In this document: piece after piece, positions 26,809 through 36,509 of the stretch
Layout of the letters: each line of letters begins with the position of its first letter
Position numbering within the stretch: the first letter of the stretch is position 1
Assembly: GCA_905182165.1 (NCBI GenBank)
Contig: CAJJAK010000005.1
Location: forward strand, 1-39,331
Direction of reading: 5' to 3'
Length of the DNA: 39,331 bases
Origin: an uncultured Paracoccaceae bacterium
Lineage (GTDB): Bacteria; Pseudomonadota; Alphaproteobacteria; Rhodobacterales; Rhodobacteraceae
Translations under genes and position numbers: made by a program
The notes under the pieces: model-generated
The model's input: the letters and a program-made list of their open reading frames with translations, nothing else
Databases searched by the model: none
Told to the model about the DNA's origin: nothing

Positions 26809-27708
26809 AAGAGCAATAATTCATACATTCCTCCAGATGTTTGGAAATGGGACCAGGAAAGTGGCGGTACATTTGCCAAAACGAATAGGCCTATAGCTGG
26901 TGCAACTCATCAGAAAATACTTCCTATTGGAAAACACCCTTTGCAATTATATTCGTTAGCGACACCAAACGGGGTTAAAGTTACTATATTGCTTGAGGAG
27001 TTATTAGCATTAGGATTTGAAGGTGCTGAATATGATGCTTGGTTGATAAAAATTGATGGTAACCAATTTGGAAGTGGTTTTGTAGAACTTAATCCGAATT
27101 CTAAAATCCCAACCTTTGCAGATCATAGCCTTGGAACACCTATTCGCATTTTTGAATCAGGTGCTATTATGTTATACCTTGCTGAAAAGTTTGATGCATT
27201 TTTATGTAAGGGCCCCGAGCAGAGGGCAGAGATGCTCTCTTGGTTATTTTGGCAGATGGCTAGCGCACCATATTTAGGTGGAGGATTTGGGCACTTTTAT
27301 TCATATGCACCAGAAAAATTTGAATACCCAATCAACCGTTTTGCCATGGAAGTTAAACGACAATTAGATGTTCTTGATCATAACTTGAGTGAGAGAGAGT
27401 TTATTTGTGGCGATGAGTATACCATTGCAGATATGGCAATTTGGGCATGGTATGGCCAATTAGTTTTATATCGCCTTTATGATAGTGGAGAGTTCTTAGA
27501 TGTAACATCATACAAGAATGTTAGGCGTTGGGCTAAAGAAATCAACGCTCGGCCTGCAGTTAAGCGAGGACGTATGGTTAATAAAACTTCGGGGAGATTA
27601 GAGGTTCAATTGTGGGAACGACATGATGCCAGTGATTTTGAAAAGCGAACCCAAGATAAACTTGTTTGTGTCCTGTATAAACAACATAATCCCAGTTCTG
27701 CTGATTAA
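26809..27708 (+). CDS. yghU: YghU-type glutathione S-transferase / disulfide-bond oxidoreductase
   Basis: A glutathione-transferase-fold protein of about 299 residues. The YghU pattern is strong: YIPPDVWKWDQESGGTFA, NRPIAGATHQK, GKHPLQLYSLATPNGVKVT, then LNPNSKIPTFADHS, ESGAIMLYLAEKF and GGGFGHFYSYAPEKFEY. The C-terminal RWAKEINARPAVKRGRMVN is also conserved. E. coli YghU binds two glutathiones and reduces disulfides. Homology runs back to about codon 26818, well before the first usable start codon (TTG at 26941). The codon where ATG is expected, at 26809, is AAG, preceded by AAAAAGG at good spacing. Either the start codon carries a substitution (real or error) or a shift hides it. Its 3' end meets the exporter gene tail to tail, with 5 bases between. 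Confidence 0.85.
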   Translation, partial: KSNNSYIPPDVWKWDQESGGTFAKTNRPIAGATHQKILPIGKHPLQLYSLATPNGVKVTILLEELLALGFEGAEYDAWLIKIDGNQFGSGFVELNPNSKIPTFADHSLGTPIRIFESGAIMLYLAEKFDAFLCKGPEQRAEMLSWLFWQMASAPYLGGGFGHFYSYAPEKFEYPINRFAMEVKRQLDVLDHNLSEREFICGDEYTIADMAIWAWYGQLVLYRLYDSGEFLDVTSYKNVRRWAKEINARPAVKRGRMVNKTSGRLEVQLWERHDASDFEKRTQDKLVCVLYKQHNPSSAD

Positions 27709-27713
27709 TCTTA

Positions 27714-28913
27714 TTAATTGTTGTTTGATTTTGTTAACATCAAAATAAGCGCTAAGCTTGAGCAAGTAATATAACCAAACAACACGGGGGTAGCAGTCCC
27801 ATTAAAGGCCAGTCCAATTGGAATGGCTATTAAGATCCCCAACATCGTGGCAGACGCACCAATTATAGCTGATGCCATGCCTGCTATTTCACCCATTGGT
27901 TCCATAGCTAAAGCGTTCAAATTACCAAAATATAAACCTTTTAGAAAGAAAGCTATTACTGACCAACTAATAAAAATCACCAGCAACCACTCCATGGATA
28001 TGAAGTCTTGGTTAATTATTAAGATAGTTATAATTGCAAAAATAATTTGTAGTGCAAAACCTATAGTGGCCAACAATTTCATTCCATACTTCATAACTAA
28101 AGCGGCATTCATAAAACTAGCTGGTGCAGCAAGTATTGAAATAATCGCAAAATACATTGGGAATTTCATACCTGCTCCAAGAGTATCGACAAATATCTGT
28201 TGGGCTGAATTAAGGTATCCAAAAAGAGCGCCAAAGCCGAGTGCTAAGGTAACGGTGTACTTGACGACTGCAGTGTTTGTAATGACTACCTTAAACGCAC
28301 GTAGAAATTCAGTTGAACTAAGTTTCTTTCTTTGCTCAAATGGCAATGTTTCAGGCTGTCGTAGATTTAGCCAAAGCAGTCCAATTAATGCGAATGCAAT
28401 AAACGCCATATATATTGATCTCCAACCAAAGTTAATAAATAATAATTGTCCAATTGAAGGTGCTAAAGCTGGAACTAGTACAAATATGGCCATCGCGAGC
28501 GACATAACTTGAGCCATTTTTCGTCCAGAATATAAATCCCTAATAAGAGCCATTGTAACGGTTCTTGGCGCGGAAATGCCTAAACCTTGAATAAACCTAG
28601 CAACGAGCATCATTTCTAAAGTTTCTGCATAATAAGCAGCGATACAAGCTAATATAAATATCATTAAGCCAATTGTGATTATGGGTTTTCTTCCAAATGT
28701 ATCAGAGAATGGTCCAGAAATTAATTGCCCAAAGCCCGTTCCAAGAATGAAGCTAGAAATAATTAACTGTGCTTTGTTAACGTTTAAAAGCTCTAAGTCT
28801 TTCGCTATGTCTGGAAAGGCTGGCAACATTGTATCAGTACCGAATGCTATCATTCCAAACATTATTGATACTAATATTATAAACTCCCAATAAGGCAGGC
28901 GATTTTTTCTCAT
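27714..28913 (-). CDS. MFS multidrug exporter, Bcr/CflA family
   Basis: An intact 399-residue major-facilitator protein with about 12 hydrophobic segments. TDTMLPAFPDIAKDL after the first span, GPFSDTFGRKPIITIGL in the loop between spans 2 and 3 (motif A) and RFIQGLGISAPRTVTMALIRDLYSG in pieces mark the Bcr/CflA drug-resistance group. It would export drugs or metabolites through the inner membrane with proton exchange. GGAG and GGAAG lie just ahead of the ATG. The next minus-strand gene upstream is the phosphate transporter, whose stop is 133 bases away. Confidence 0.9.
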   Translation of the reverse strand: MRKNRLPYWEFIILVSIMFGMIAFGTDTMLPAFPDIAKDLELLNVNKAQLIISSFILGTGFGQLISGPFSDTFGRKPIITIGLMIFILACIAAYYAETLEMMLVARFIQGLGISAPRTVTMALIRDLYSGRKMAQVMSLAMAIFVLVPALAPSIGQLLFINFGWRSIYMAFIAFALIGLLWLNLRQPETLPFEQRKKLSSTEFLRAFKVVITNTAVVKYTVTLALGFGALFGYLNSAQQIFVDTLGAGMKFPMYFAIISILAAPASFMNAALVMKYGMKLLATIGFALQIIFAIITILIINQDFISMEWLLVIFISWSVIAFFLKGLYFGNLNALAMEPMGEIAGMASAIIGASATMLGILIAIPIGLAFNGTATPVLFGYITCSSLALILMLTKSNNN

Positions 28914-29046
28914 TCTTCCTGCTCCTAAATAAATGTTAAATAAGTTAGATTTATTAATGCCGATTAAATTTAATTCTTTATGTCAGCGTTAATATTTTTG
29001 GACTAACAGCTTAATTTATTTTGAACAATCTGAAACTTAACTTTAA

Positions 29047-30528
29047 TTATGTAAGATTGTTGAGTGCTAAAAATAAAATCCCAGATAGCAAGGCTGCTGC
29101 AGGAACAGTTATAATCCATGCTGCAATTATGGTAAGGAAATGGGAACGTCTTACAAGCTTTCGATGCATTCTCTTTTTTGAGCCTGCTTTTACTATTTCT
29201 TTTTCTTTTATAGCCGTTAAATCTTTTTTACTCGAAGTTAATCGCCAGTGAAGTTCCCTAAAAAAGCCAACCCCAAAAATAGCGCCAACGGCTATATGTG
29301 TAGAACTAACTGGTAATGCAAGCCATGAAGCTACTATCACAGTTATAGCTGCTGACAAAGCTACGCAATACGCTCTCAGTGGATTTAATTTTGTAATTTG
29401 CTCACCTACCATTCGTATTAATTTGGGTCCAAATAGTAACAATCCAAAAGATAGACCAAATGCGCCAATCACCATAACCCAAATTGGTATTGAAACCTTG
29501 GCTATAACCTCTCCAGCTTGAGCAGTATGGACGATAGCCGCTAATGGTCCTATTGCATTTGCTACGTCATTGGCGCCGTGAGCAAACGATAATAAAGCAG
29601 CTGCAAATATCAATGGAATCTTAAATAAACTTCTTACAGATTTTTTTGTATTTTCCATCCCCTCTGACTGTTTGTAGATTAATGGTTTTGTTATTAGATA
29701 AAAAATCGCTAGTGTCGCAGCGCCAATTAAAAGTGCTGTGTCAAGATCAATTTTGACAATTTTCTTTAAACCTTTCACTGACAAGTATGCAGCGAAAGCA
29801 CCTGCCATTATAGCGATAAGCAATGGCACCCAACGTCTGGCTGCACCTATTTTATCTTGTTTGTCTGAAACTTGTGATTTTATAAACCATAAAAATAAAG
29901 CAGCTATTAATCCTCCAAGAACTGGTGAAATTACCCAGCTTGCTGCAATTTGACTCATTTTAGGCCAGTTAACTGCTTCCATACCAGCGGCGGCTATACC
30001 TGCGCCCATAACACCACCCACAATCGAATGGGTCGTTGATACTGGCGCTCCAACCCAAGTGGCTAGATTAACCCAGAGAGCAGCAGACAAAAGAGCGGCA
30101 AACATCGCCCAAATAAATATCTTTGGATCTGAAACATAACTTGGATCAATAATGCCTTTCGAGATGGTGCCAACAACATCACCCCCTGCTAGTAAAGCAC
30201 CAGCACTTTCAAAAATTGCAGCAATGATAAGAGCACCAACCATCGTTAAAGCATTTGCTCCAACTGCTGGTCCTACATTGTTTGCAACATCGTTTGCGCC
30301 TATGTTTAATGCCATATATGCGCCAATGGCTGCTGCAGCTATAATAATAGCGTTTTGAGAATTCCAACCTATTATAACACTGGTCAGCAATCCAACAATT
30401 AAAATAAATGCTAAACCTATTGATGGTGCTATAAATTGTTGCCTAGTTGCTGTTGCTGCTTGTTCTAAAGCAACCCTGCTTTTGAGGTCGCGATCAAGTG
30501 CCTTGTTGACCCTAGCTTTTTTTACCAT
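29047..30528 (-). CDS. PiT-family inorganic phosphate transporter
   Basis: A membrane protein of about 493 residues with the duplicated signature of PiT phosphate permeases: GANDVANNVGPAVGANAL near residue 80 and SFAHGANDVANAIGPLAAIV near residue 320. About ten or more hydrophobic segments surround them, and the WVGAPVSTTHSIVGG and LPVSSTHIAVGAIFG repeats are also typical. It brings in phosphate (or metal phosphate) with H+ or Na+. I chose the ATG at 30528 (MVKKARV), which has GAAAAGGG ahead of it; a TTG 21 bases upstream is the alternative. It is longer at the N-terminus than E. coli PitA-like proteins, with about 40 charged residues before the first span. Divergent from the aldehyde dehydrogenase gene. 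Confidence 0.9.
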   Translation of the reverse strand: MVKKARVNKALDRDLKSRVALEQAATATRQQFIAPSIGLAFILIVGLLTSVIIGWNSQNAIIIAAAAIGAYMALNIGANDVANNVGPAVGANALTMVGALIIAAIFESAGALLAGGDVVGTISKGIIDPSYVSDPKIFIWAMFAALLSAALWVNLATWVGAPVSTTHSIVGGVMGAGIAAAGMEAVNWPKMSQIAASWVISPVLGGLIAALFLWFIKSQVSDKQDKIGAARRWVPLLIAIMAGAFAAYLSVKGLKKIVKIDLDTALLIGAATLAIFYLITKPLIYKQSEGMENTKKSVRSLFKIPLIFAAALLSFAHGANDVANAIGPLAAIVHTAQAGEVIAKVSIPIWVMVIGAFGLSFGLLLFGPKLIRMVGEQITKLNPLRAYCVALSAAITVIVASWLALPVSSTHIAVGAIFGVGFFRELHWRLTSSKKDLTAIKEKEIVKAGSKKRMHRKLVRRSHFLTIIAAWIITVPAAALLSGILFLALNNLT

Positions 30529-30714
30529 TGAGAAAACCCTTTTCAACAATTAAACAAGTTGTGGCTCAAGTAGAAAATTCAGTGGATATATATGTTACAT
30601 CTTATTTAAATTTATTGAATTAGTTTTGAATAAACCTTTTGAATACTTGTTTTGGTGAAAAATTTGTTTGATGGTTAATATTATATGTTTTAAATTAGAT
30701 CTGAGGGATCAAAA

Positions 30715-32451
30715 ATGGTCGCAAAAAAAGATATTATTAATGTAGTTGATGGTAAGAATTTGAATAATTTTTTAGTTGCATTGGATGATATGAAACATAT
30801 TTGGGCTAATACCCCAACAGAAAATCACATAAAAACTTTAGAAAAAATTAAAGAAAACCTAATGGTTATTTCAAAAAATTGGGTTGAATTAGCTGCTAAA
30901 AATAAAGGAATACCAGAAAAAACCTCTTTGGTGGGAGAAGAGTGGATGTCTGGGCCTTACGCTTTAATGTCAGCCTGTAATGCTTTTATAAAAACTTTTT
31001 CTGAAATTGATAAAAAAGATTTCAAGAACAATCTGAAAACGCGAGTGTTACAAAATGGTCAGTTATCAGTAAAAGTAATTCCAGCATCAATTTGGGATAG
31101 ACTTATTTTGTCTGGAGTAACGGCAGAAGTGTGGATGCAACCAGAAGTGAAAAAAAATAACTTAAAGGATTATGTGGCAAAACATCTTGATACTCCATTA
31201 GGTGAGCGAAAAGGGAAAGTAGCATTAGTACTTGGTGCAGGAAATATAGCATCAATTGCACCTCTCGATTGTTTTCAAAAATTATTTTTAGAAAACCAAG
31301 TAGTTTTATTGAAGTTAAACCCAGTGAATGATTATTTATTTGAGCATTTAAATTTTGTTTTAGATCCTTTAAAGGGATTTGGCGTTCTTAAAATTATTAA
31401 AGGCAACGGTGAGGTTGGGCATTATTTAACCCAACATGATTTAGTAGAAGAAATTCATATTACAGGCTCTGCAAAAACGCATGATAAAATCGTGTGGGGG
31501 CAAGAAAATGTTAACAGCGAGAGTAAAAGCAAACAAACAATAATAAATTCAAAAAGGATCACATCAGAGTTAGGTGCTGTTTGCCCAACTATTGTTGTAC
31601 CAGGGCCTTGGTCGAATGCTGATCTCAAATATCAAGCTGACAATATTGCTACACAAAAAATGCATAACGCAGGATATAATTGCATAGCGTGTCAGGTATT
31701 AATTCTACCAAAACGGTGGAAGTACAAAGATACTTTAATGAGCGCATTAATTGCAGTTCTGAAAAAAACTAGCAGATTTGATTACTATCCAGGATCAAAA
31801 GAGAGAATTAAAGAATTTTGCAACAAAAGCAGTAAAATAAAACTAATAAATAATGGCTCCACTGATGTCTGCGTGATTAATGACTTAAAAGAACAATCAA
31901 ATGATTGGCATAACGTTAATGAAGTCTTTGCTCACGCGATGAGTGTTTACGAAATTGACGATCAAGATCCTACTGAATACCTAAAAAAAGCAATCTCTTA
32001 TTCAAATAAAGAATTATATGGAACACTTGGGGCAAATATTCTTATTCACCCAAGAACTATTCGCAAGATTGGAAAACATAAGTTTGAAAAGATTATACAA
32101 GACTTGAGATATGGAACTATAGCTATCAATGGTTGGTCTGCATTGGGATTTCTATTGTCACAATGCCCTTGGGGCGCATATCCAGGGCATACGCTTGAAG
32201 ATATTCAAAGTGGGATTGGTACAGTTCACAATACTTTAATGCTAAGTAGTACAGAGCGTTCTATTGTCTGGGCCCCTTGGAGGCCATTTCCTCGCGGCTT
32301 GATTTCTGGACAATTATCAATGTTACCAAAACCTCCCTGGTTCATCTCCAATAAGCGACAAGATAAATTGGGATTACTGTTAACAAGTTTTGAGTACAAG
32401 CGTAGTTGGTTTAAGATTCCACGAATTTTTTTTAATGCTCTTCTTGGCTGA
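30715..32451 (+). CDS. Aldehyde dehydrogenase-fold protein, atypical
   Basis: An intact 578-residue protein of the aldehyde dehydrogenase superfamily, longer than the usual 480-500. The core is recognisable: VALVLGAGNIASIAPLDC in the cofactor-binding region, EIHITGSAKTHD, the general base Glu285 in SELGAVCP and the nucleophile Cys323 in GYNCIACQVL. The N-terminal 160 residues and the C-terminal WAPWRPFPRGL region are unlike classical members, and the group is usually annotated only as aldehyde dehydrogenase family. A GAGGG lies 8-9 bases before the ATG. It is convergent with the canonical TDO gene. It could oxidise a semialdehyde from tryptophan breakdown, but nothing specific supports that. 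Confidence 0.78.
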   Translation: MVAKKDIINVVDGKNLNNFLVALDDMKHIWANTPTENHIKTLEKIKENLMVISKNWVELAAKNKGIPEKTSLVGEEWMSGPYALMSACNAFIKTFSEIDKKDFKNNLKTRVLQNGQLSVKVIPASIWDRLILSGVTAEVWMQPEVKKNNLKDYVAKHLDTPLGERKGKVALVLGAGNIASIAPLDCFQKLFLENQVVLLKLNPVNDYLFEHLNFVLDPLKGFGVLKIIKGNGEVGHYLTQHDLVEEIHITGSAKTHDKIVWGQENVNSESKSKQTIINSKRITSELGAVCPTIVVPGPWSNADLKYQADNIATQKMHNAGYNCIACQVLILPKRWKYKDTLMSALIAVLKKTSRFDYYPGSKERIKEFCNKSSKIKLINNGSTDVCVINDLKEQSNDWHNVNEVFAHAMSVYEIDDQDPTEYLKKAISYSNKELYGTLGANILIHPRTIRKIGKHKFEKIIQDLRYGTIAINGWSALGFLLSQCPWGAYPGHTLEDIQSGIGTVHNTLMLSSTERSIVWAPWRPFPRGLISGQLSMLPKPPWFISNKRQDKLGLLLTSFEYKRSWFKIPRIFFNALLG

Positions 32452-32492
32452 ATTAGGTTAAATTATATTACTCGATTAATTTTGAATAATTG

Positions 32493-33323
32493 CTATAATT
32501 CAGTTCTTACGTGCCAAAGTTCTGGGAATAATTCGACATTCAGCATCTGGCGTAGGTAGTGAGTTCCACTGGTTCCACCTGTGCCTCTTTTAAACCCTAT
32601 TATGCGTTCAACAGTGGTTACATGATTGAAACGCCAACGTCTGAAATAATCCTCAAAGTCAGTTAATTTTTCGGCTAGTTCATATAGTGGCCAATATTTT
32701 GTTGGCTCTGTATAGATTATTTTCCAAGCAGCAACTACGGATGGGTGCGGTTTGTGAGTTTTACTATAATCTCTTTCAAGAACTTCATTAGACACGTCAA
32801 TTCCAGACCTTTTTAGAAGGTGCAAAGCTTCATCATAAATGCTTGGGCAAGACAATTCATACATAAGTTTTTCAAGTATTTCTGGTTTGTGTTTATGTGG
32901 CTTAATCATGGCAGAGTTGCGATTGCCAACAACGAATTCGATAAGTCTGTATTGATAAGATTGAAAGCCGGAAGATTGCCCTAATTCGTCTCGAAATTCT
33001 GTGTATTCGCTGGGTGTCATTGTTCTTAAAACATCCCAGGCATTATTTAGTTGTTCAAATATTCTTGTGACGCGTGATAACATTTTAAAAGATTTTTGAA
33101 GATTGTCAGATTTGATAGCAAGGCGCGCACCATCGAGTTCATGTAAAGCGAGTTTTAACCATAGTTCAGAAGTTTGATGTTGTATGATGAAAAGCATTTC
33201 GTCATGTGCGCTTGACCTCACGATTTGTGAATTAAGAATATTGTCCAGGCAAAGGTAATCCCCATACGACATTTTTCCATCAAAATTCATTTTAGCACCA
33301 TCTTTTTCTGGGTCTATACTCAT
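32493..33323 (-). CDS. kynA: Tryptophan 2,3-dioxygenase (canonical)
   Basis: An intact 276-residue heme dioxygenase that converts L-tryptophan to N-formylkynurenine in the cytoplasm. All active-site features are present: Tyr20 and Tyr23 of [15 protein letters not shown] with distal His49, the carboxylate-binding Arg126 in SYQYRLIEF, heme-ligand His234 in [15 protein letters not shown] and the GTGGTSG loop. It lies downstream of the LysR gene on the same strand, and convergent with the aldehyde dehydrogenase gene. It stands apart from the kynurenine operon at 7-5728, which has its own divergent TDO-like gene. This copy is therefore the probable entry enzyme for that pathway. Confidence 0.95.
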   Translation of the reverse strand: MSIDPEKDGAKMNFDGKMSYGDYLCLDNILNSQIVRSSAHDEMLFIIQHQTSELWLKLALHELDGARLAIKSDNLQKSFKMLSRVTRIFEQLNNAWDVLRTMTPSEYTEFRDELGQSSGFQSYQYRLIEFVVGNRNSAMIKPHKHKPEILEKLMYELSCPSIYDEALHLLKRSGIDVSNEVLERDYSKTHKPHPSVVAAWKIIYTEPTKYWPLYELAEKLTDFEDYFRRWRFNHVTTVERIIGFKRGTGGTSGTHYLRQMLNVELFPELWHVRTEL

Positions 33324-33407
33324 ATTAAATATCCTAAGATTTATAATGAATCTATTTTAGTTGCATATATTTTTAATTATTTATTTTTACCAGTATAATT
33401 TTATAGA

Positions 33408-34302
33408 TTAAAAATGTTTCTGAGCAGTTTGTTCTAAACATGTAATTGATCTTGTCTTTTTTAGCGAAGCTAAGCTCCCAAGAACTATTCTACTTTTTGA
33501 GTGGGATCCTTTTAATTGTCTAATGCATATTTGAGATCCATCATAAGTTTTATCGCCATGTGGTCGGGTTACCAGGAGTGAATAGCCAAGTCCGCAACCC
33601 ACCATGCCTCGAACAAGCTCCAGTGAAGGAGATGTATGAGCGATTGTTGGTTTTAAATCTTCTGCTTCAAATAACCCTAAAAAAAATGATCGGCTTGGAG
33701 CTACATCTAAAAGAATCTCATCCTCAAGTCTACTAACTCGCTAAGAGAAATTTCTTTTTTTTGAGCTAATTCCTGAATATTTGGCAAAGCAACATATGGA
33801 CTGTATTCAGATAACGGAACGCAATCTATGTCAGTTGATAGGTCAAGGTCATAAAGGAGTGCGACATCTATTCTATTATTTTTTAAATCTTGCATTAAAT
33901 TTTCTTGATTTAATTCACGCTTATCAAATGAATTTGTGGAAAGGCTTTCATTAGTTCTTTAATTAAACTTGGAAGTATGACAGGGCCTAAAGTAATAAAA
34001 CTTCCCAACCTGATGGTACCGCTTATCGTTTCACTTGCTATCATTGCGTCATGTTGCAGCTCATCCGCTTGAGAAAGTAGTGTTCTTGCATTTTGTAGAA
34101 TTCGTAACGCAGTAGGAGTTGGTAGCACCCCCTGTGCATGCTGTCTTATTAAGAGTTGACTGCCAAGTTGTTGTTCTAATTTTGTTATTGCGATCGAGAT
34201 TGTGGGCTGGGAAACAGAGACAGCTTCTGCCGCTGCTGCAATTGATCCATGGTCGATGCAGGATACTAAATACTCTAATTGCCTTAACGTAAAACGATGC
34301 AT
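33408..34302 (-). CDS. LysR-type transcriptional regulator (frameshifted)
   Basis: About 298 residues in three frames, with shifts near 33930 and near 33715. The winged helix-turn-helix (residues 1-60) is intact: FTLRQLEYLVSCIDHGSIAAAAEAV and SQPTISIAITKLEQQLG in order. The effector-binding domain has GTIRLGSFITLGP, then RIDVALLYDLDL and the C-terminal segment HTSPSLELVRGMVGCGLGYSLL. It is divergent from the second HpaB gene with 140 bases between start codons, the usual layout for a LysR protein controlling its neighbour. A perfect inverted repeat sits just ahead of its ATG. By inference it responds to an aromatic or amine compound handled by the genes at 34443-39300. Confidence 0.88.
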
Positions 34303-34304
34303 CT

Positions 34305-34323
34305 GAATAGTTAAAAACTATTC
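34305..34323. promoter_or_regulatory. Inverted repeat, candidate LysR-type operator
   Basis: A perfect 8-base inverted repeat, GAATAGTT and AACTATTC, with a 3-base centre AAA, ending 2 bases before the LysR start codon. The intergenic region has further AACTAT/CTAAC-like words (34323-34356). The site could serve autoregulation; the activation site for the divergent hpaB-like gene may be among those other words. Confidence 0.45.
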
Positions 34324-34442
34324 TAACTAAAAATACAATCTATTTTAACTATTTAGTGAATATGACTATAGTAAGTTTAGAAAAGTTAGTCTTGAGTTAG
34401 TGTAAATCAGTTTTAGCAATATGCATAATTGGGGAAAACCAA

Positions 34443-35906
34443 ATGATACGTACAGGTGAAGAATACCGAAATTCGTTAGATGATGGAAGAGAAGTTTGGA
34501 TAAATGGGAAAAAAGTACCAGACATTTGCTCACATCCCTCAGATAAAGCCTATCATTGATGTCAGGGCTAGGATCTATGATATGCAGCATGATCCAGAAA
34601 CTAAGGAGCAAACAACTTATAAAGAGGACGGAGAGCGGTATGCTATTGGCTTGCGCCTTCCTTATGAAAAAAAAGACTGGCAGGATAAGCGTGACGCCGT
34701 AGATTTGGTTATGCATGATATTGGTGGGGTCGTTACTCGAATGGGTGACGAAACAATTGGAGAAATGTGGTCACTCTGGGATGGTAAAGACATTTTGAAC
34801 GAAATAGATCCTAGATTTGCTGAAAATATAGAAAAACACATTCATACTGCAATAAAATTAGATCCATTTCATGTGTCAGCAAATACAGATCCTAAAGGTG
34901 ACAGATCGAAGGCACCACAGGATCAGGATCCTGATATGTTAGTACACGTTGTTAAAGAAACAGATGCTGGCATTGTAATACGTGGGGCTAAATATGAAAC
35001 AGCTGCATCTTATTCAAATCAAGCTTTCTTAAAGCCGACGATTGCCAATTGGGGTAATTCAGAGCTATCAGACTATGCTTTGGGATGTATCGTTAAAATG
35101 AACGCTCCAGGCGTAAAGCATATTTGCAGAACAGGTTTTGCAGGTAGAGCTCCAAAAGCAGATTATCCCTATCAAATAAAGTGGACGAGATAGATACTTT
35201 GATGATTTTAGATGATGTTTTGATACCTTGGGAGGATGTTCTTTTTTACCAACACACGAGAGCTGCAAGTTTTATAAGAGCCACACTGCATCGTTATTCT
35301 GCATTTCCTTTTGTTCAGAGAACCTTATCATATGCAGATTTAATTATTGGTGCTGCTTTATGGAACGTAAAGCAAACAGGATTGGATAAACAGCAGGCTG
35401 TACAAGAAAAGCTTTCTGAACTTGCAGTATGGCGAGAAGGTATTGATGCATTTTTGACTGCTTCGATTGCAACAGCTGAGAAAAGCCCAAATGGATTGCT
35501 TATGCCAAATCAATCTATGTTAATGTCTGGAAGAGTTCATGCCTTAAGCAATTTACCTAAAATGATGCATACTGCACGAGAATTATGTGGAGGACAGATT
35601 TGCGTTACACCGGATGCAGCTACTTTTGCGGCTCCTGAAACAAAGCCTTGGATGGATAAGTTTTATACAATTAATGATAATTGGATAGCGGACGATCGTC
35701 GAAAACTTTTAGGATTAGCACGTGATTTGCTTAATTCTGATTATGCAGGCCATAGGTTGACCTTTCAATTGTTTGCTCAATCCGCGCCATTTGCGCAATT
35801 GGGAGCAGTGTATAGAAATTTTGATTGGGATGGACCTTTAGAATTTGCCCACAAAGCAGCAAATCTTTCCGACAACGTTTATGGTATTGGCAAAGGCAAA
35901 AATTGA
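34443..35906 (+). CDS. HpaB-type FADH2-dependent monooxygenase, second copy (frameshifted)
   Basis: About 487 residues in three frames. The ATG at 34443 opens MIRTGEEYRNSLDDGREVWINGKKV, the standard N-terminus of 4-hydroxyphenylacetate 3-hydroxylase oxygenases; a shift near 34545 leads to KPIIDVRARIYDMQHD and another near 35175 to DEIDTLMILDD. The family motif VLIPWEDVLFYQH is present, and ELCGGQICVTPDAATF marks the C-terminal helical part. It is clearly paralogous to, but not a recent copy of, the enzyme at 2837-4402, and lacks about 35 residues of length. No flavin reductase gene is near. Divergent LysR control and the RidA gene 37 bases downstream suggest a catabolic operon for an aromatic or heterocyclic amine. 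The substrate is unknown. Confidence 0.85.
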
Positions 35907-35943
35907 GAGTTAACTTGACTTTTAAATATAGGATTTTGATGCA

Positions 35944-36360
35944 ATGACACTTCATAAACGTATACGGCCTTTTAATACGAAAGAAACATACCCTGAGCAA
36001 AAGCTTGATAATGATCTAAGTCAAGGCGTGGTTGCCAAGGGAACAATGGTTTTTTTAAGAGGACAGGTTTCGCAAGATTTAGATACCCGCCAAAGTTTGC
36101 ATGCTAGTGACGTGAGTAAACAAACTGAAAAAACAATGCAAAATATTAAAACTCTTTTGGAGGAGGCTGGAACTACATTAGATAGTATTTGTAGAATAGT
36201 TGTTTACTTAACCGACATCCGTTATCGGGAGGATGTCTACCAGGAAATGGGAAAGTGGTTAAAAGGAGTATATCCTTGCTCTACAGGGTTGGTCGTGCCA
36301 GCCTTGGCTAGACCGGAATGGGTCGTTGAAATTGAGGTAACGGCCGTTATACCAGAATAA
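35944..36360 (+). CDS. RidA-family protein, second copy
   Basis: An intact 138-residue RidA/YjgF-fold protein. KGTMVFLRGQVSQDL, the QTEKTMQNIKTLLEEAG helix and WVVEIEVTAVIPE follow the family plan. RidA enzymes that hydrolyse enamines/imines keep an Arg in the ARSxV-type segment before the last strands. Here the corresponding segment reads YPCSTGLVV, so that Arg is absent; this copy may belong to a Rid subgroup with another activity. It lies 37 bases after the second HpaB gene, as the first RidA gene follows the first HpaB gene. The paired layout suggests that the hydroxylase product is handled as an enamine or amine by the RidA partner. Confidence 0.85.
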   Translation: MTLHKRIRPFNTKETYPEQKLDNDLSQGVVAKGTMVFLRGQVSQDLDTRQSLHASDVSKQTEKTMQNIKTLLEEAGTTLDSICRIVVYLTDIRYREDVYQEMGKWLKGVYPCSTGLVVPALARPEWVVEIEVTAVIPE

Positions 36361-36509
36361 ACTTATTACTTACCAAGATAATGTATGTAATAATTTAATA
36401 ATCAAAATTTACAGCTTTAAGACTTGGGCAAATAGTAATAATAGTCTGAAACGTATATAGTTTGATTTATCCTATCGTGCATATTTGCGCATCAACTGTG
36501 AGGTTTTAT

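Noticed and set aside
27823..28512. A 229-codon plus-strand frame opposite the MFS exporter gene
   Set aside because: Antisense shadow of a clear 12-span transporter; composition (Ala, Ile, Lys rich, no motif) mirrors the opposite strand.
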